Shown: piece after piece, positions 11,665-12,796 of the stretch
How the letters are laid out: the number at the start of each line of letters is the position of its first letter
Numbering within the stretch: position 1 is the first letter of the stretch
NCBI GenBank assembly: GCA_964397015.1
Contig: CAYNHL010000106.1
Location: 1-12,796, forward strand
DNA from: MADRE2 sp964397015
GTDB taxonomy: Bacteria > Desulfobacterota > Desulfobacteria > Desulfobacterales > Desulfobacteraceae
Length of the DNA stretch: 12,796 nucleotides
Direction of reading: 5' to 3'
The notes under the pieces: generated by a model
Seen by the model: only the letters and a program-made list of their open reading frames with translations
Database searches by the model: none
Told to the model about the DNA's origin: nothing
Position numbers and translations under genes: made by a program

Positions 11665-12394
11665 GGTATCTCCCCAGGAATGCCTCTTTGATATGATGTG
11701 CGGTGTGGACATGTTCCCGGATCAAATCCATCCGGCTGAGCACATGATTTTTAAAAAGGAACATGCCCATATCAAAAAACTTATCCATCAGGCCGGATTT
11801 CAGGATCGCACAGATCAGGTCCAGGCTCTTGTCGATCAGTGCAGTCGTATGGGTGAATCCCGGTGAGCGGTCGGACAGCCAGTACATCACGGCCATGACA
11901 TAAAAATCCCAGAAGATCCGGACAATGACTTCCTGGAACATCAGCCCTGGAAATTCACCGTTTTTTACTGCCTGATCCAGACGGTTTCTTACCCGTAAAA
12001 GAAACTTGTCGTGAATCGGTTTCAGGCGGCTGAAATTGTGGCTCATGGAAAAGAAGATATCCTTGAAAGTCATGTCTACAAATTCCCGGTCCGCCAGATA
12101 AAGATCCAGGCTGTTTTCAAGAAAGGCCTGGAGGGATTCCTGAAAACTGAAGGATTCAAAATTTGGAATTTTATCCGCCCTTGCCGCGCATGCCTCCAGA
12201 TGATCCTCATAATAGGCATAAAGGATATCCTCTTTGCCGGGGAAATAATTGTAAATCGTTGCGTCACCAATGCCTGCTGTTTTGGCAATTTGCCTCATGG
12301 TGGCGGATTTAATTCCTTTTTCCGTCATGATATCCACGGCTGCCTGAATAATGGCCTGGCGCGTCTCCAGTTTCTGTTCTTTGCTGACTTTCAT
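11639..12394 (-). CDS. TetR/AcrR-family transcriptional regulator
   Basis: The 251-residue protein has a TetR-type N-terminal DNA-binding domain: an ETRQAIIQAAVDIM helix (10-23), then the helix-turn-helix ATMRQIAKTAGIGDATIYNYF (about 31-51) and GKEDILYAYY. A long, divergent, mostly helical ligand-binding domain follows. The ATG at 12394 is preferred, with AGGTGG just upstream. The GTG at 12403 overlaps that site. It heads the operon with the UbiB-like and flavoprotein genes, overlapping the former by 26 nt, and probably controls its own transcription. The C-terminal domain is about 50 residues longer than in short TetR proteins. Its length and the phrase NYFPGKEDILYAYYEDHLEAC recall regulators of lipid and fatty-acid metabolism, but the ligand is unknown. 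Confidence 0.93.
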   Translation of the reverse strand: MKVSKEQKLETRQAIIQAAVDIMTEKGIKSATMRQIAKTAGIGDATIYNYFPGKEDILYAYYEDHLEACAARADKIPNFESFSFQESLQAFLENSLDLYLADREFVDMTFKDIFFSMSHNFSRLKPIHDKFLLRVRNRLDQAVKNGEFPGLMFQEVIVRIFWDFYVMAVMYWLSDRSPGFTHTTALIDKSLDLICAILKSGLMDKFFDMGMFLFKNHVLSRMDLIREHVHTAHHIKEAFLGRYHEKSDPGK

Positions 12395-12447
12395 AAATCC
12401 CACCTAAAAAGAATATACTATTTATAAAATGGATATATTTTGGATTT

Positions 12448-12475
12448 AATATATATGAATTTCTGTTTAAGTCAA
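12448..12475 (-). promoter_or_regulatory. Promoter and AT-rich operator candidate of the tetR operon
   Basis: On the minus strand, TTGACT (12475-12470) and TATATT (12453-12448) are 16 bp apart, upstream of tetR. The 12404-12447 stretch between promoter and gene is extremely AT-rich with imperfect inverted repeats (AATATAC near 12412, GATATATT near 12432). It is a likely place for autorepression, though I see no perfect operator. Confidence 0.45.
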
Positions 12476-12536
12476 GGCTTTTTTAAAAGTTTTTAACCGG
12501 CCATTATTAACGGCATCGCCGAATCAAAAAATCCAT

Positions 12537-12796
12537 TTGACAAATAAAATTGATCTCCTCCGCGGAGTGATGGAACATGATCCTGACTTACTAAGTCTGT
12601 TTTTTGAAGGCTTTGCCGTGACAAGACAGTCAGGTGGCCAGCAGTGAACTTGCAAAACTGTATGGGAAATTCAGAAAAGCACTTGAAATCTGTCTTGAAA
12701 CAGCAAAGGAATTGAACCGCATCCAGCCCGCTCTTTTTGTCGAAGCCCAGGTTGCAATCATTACCGGGATCATCGATGGCATGGGACTTCAACTTA
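12537..12796 (+). pseudogene. Frameshifted or partial coding sequence at the right edge
   Basis: I do not recognise the product. Protein-like sequence appears in successive plus-strand frames. One frame is open from 12471 and carries KIDLLRGVMEHDPDLLSLFF and EGFAVTRQSGG, ending at a TGA near 12645. The next frame begins around a GTG at 12634 with ASSELAKLYGKFRKALEI, continues through amphipathic helices to AQVAIITGIIDGMGLQL, and leaves the window. A single-base change near 12637-12645 would join them. A short third piece, AIINGIAESKNPFDK, in yet another frame stops at about 12550 and could be joined likewise. Either this is a decayed gene or a draft-assembly indel. The helix-rich composition and codon use look coding, and the minus-strand frame here (rich in Cys) looks like a shadow. 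No ribosome-binding site at a good distance is visible. Confidence 0.42.

Noticed and set aside
12493..12792. Minus-strand frame of 99 codons at the right edge
   Set aside because: It is rich in Cys and Phe, has no ribosome-binding site, and lies opposite more convincing plus-strand coding pieces.
1..12796. CRISPR arrays, insertion sequences, phage genes
   Set aside because: No regularly spaced direct repeats, transposase, integrase or phage structural proteins were seen anywhere in the window.

Overview
The window reads as a chromosomal segment of a Gram-negative anaerobe-type bacterium, most likely a member of the Desulfobacterota (Desulfobacteraceae-like). This placement is an inference from the style of the trigger factor, ClpX and Lon proteins and from the tig-clpP-clpX-lon gene order. 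There is no rRNA or other marker to prove it. A 13-base N run at the start of tig shows that the sequence is a draft assembly.

Layout from left to right. (1) 1-300: an edge fragment and the small bacterial SRP RNA (minus strand) with its own promoter. (2) 458-1257: a promoter, a single-domain STAS protein and a lipoprotein, facing a minus-strand membrane-anchored coiled-coil protein whose stop codon lies 2 nt from the lipoprotein stop. (3) 1932-2008: tRNA-Pro(TGG), minus strand. (4) 2081-7913: a proteostasis cluster, tig-clpP-clpX-lon, driven by a good sigma70-type promoter followed by a structured leader. It encodes a ribosome-bound chaperone, the two halves of ClpXP, and Lon, so nascent-chain folding and cytosolic proteolysis are encoded together. 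(5) 7893-8363: a long imperfect inverted repeat between lon and a convergent universal stress protein gene. (6) 8465-8723: tRNA-Val(TAC) and tRNA-Asp(GTC) behind one strong promoter, closed by an intrinsic terminator. (7) 8709-9762: an AT-richer, all-minus accessory segment with a Phd/YefM-YoeB toxin-antitoxin pair, an attC-like folded element, and a small four-helix membrane protein. It resembles integron gene cassettes that have lost their integrase, or that lie away from one. (8) 9806-12475: a minus-strand operon of a TetR regulator, an ABC1/UbiB-like atypical kinase and a pyridoxamine-phosphate-oxidase-like flavoprotein. (9) 12537-12796: plus-strand coding sequence, apparently frameshifted and cut by the window edge.

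Most of the window is ordinary core genome. The parts worth a second look are the cassette-like segment with its attC-like hairpin (9141-9204), the broken right-edge gene, the unusual start of the coiled-coil gene, and the altered motifs in trigger factor and in the UbiB-like protein. I did not see a new defence or biosynthetic system that I could support.
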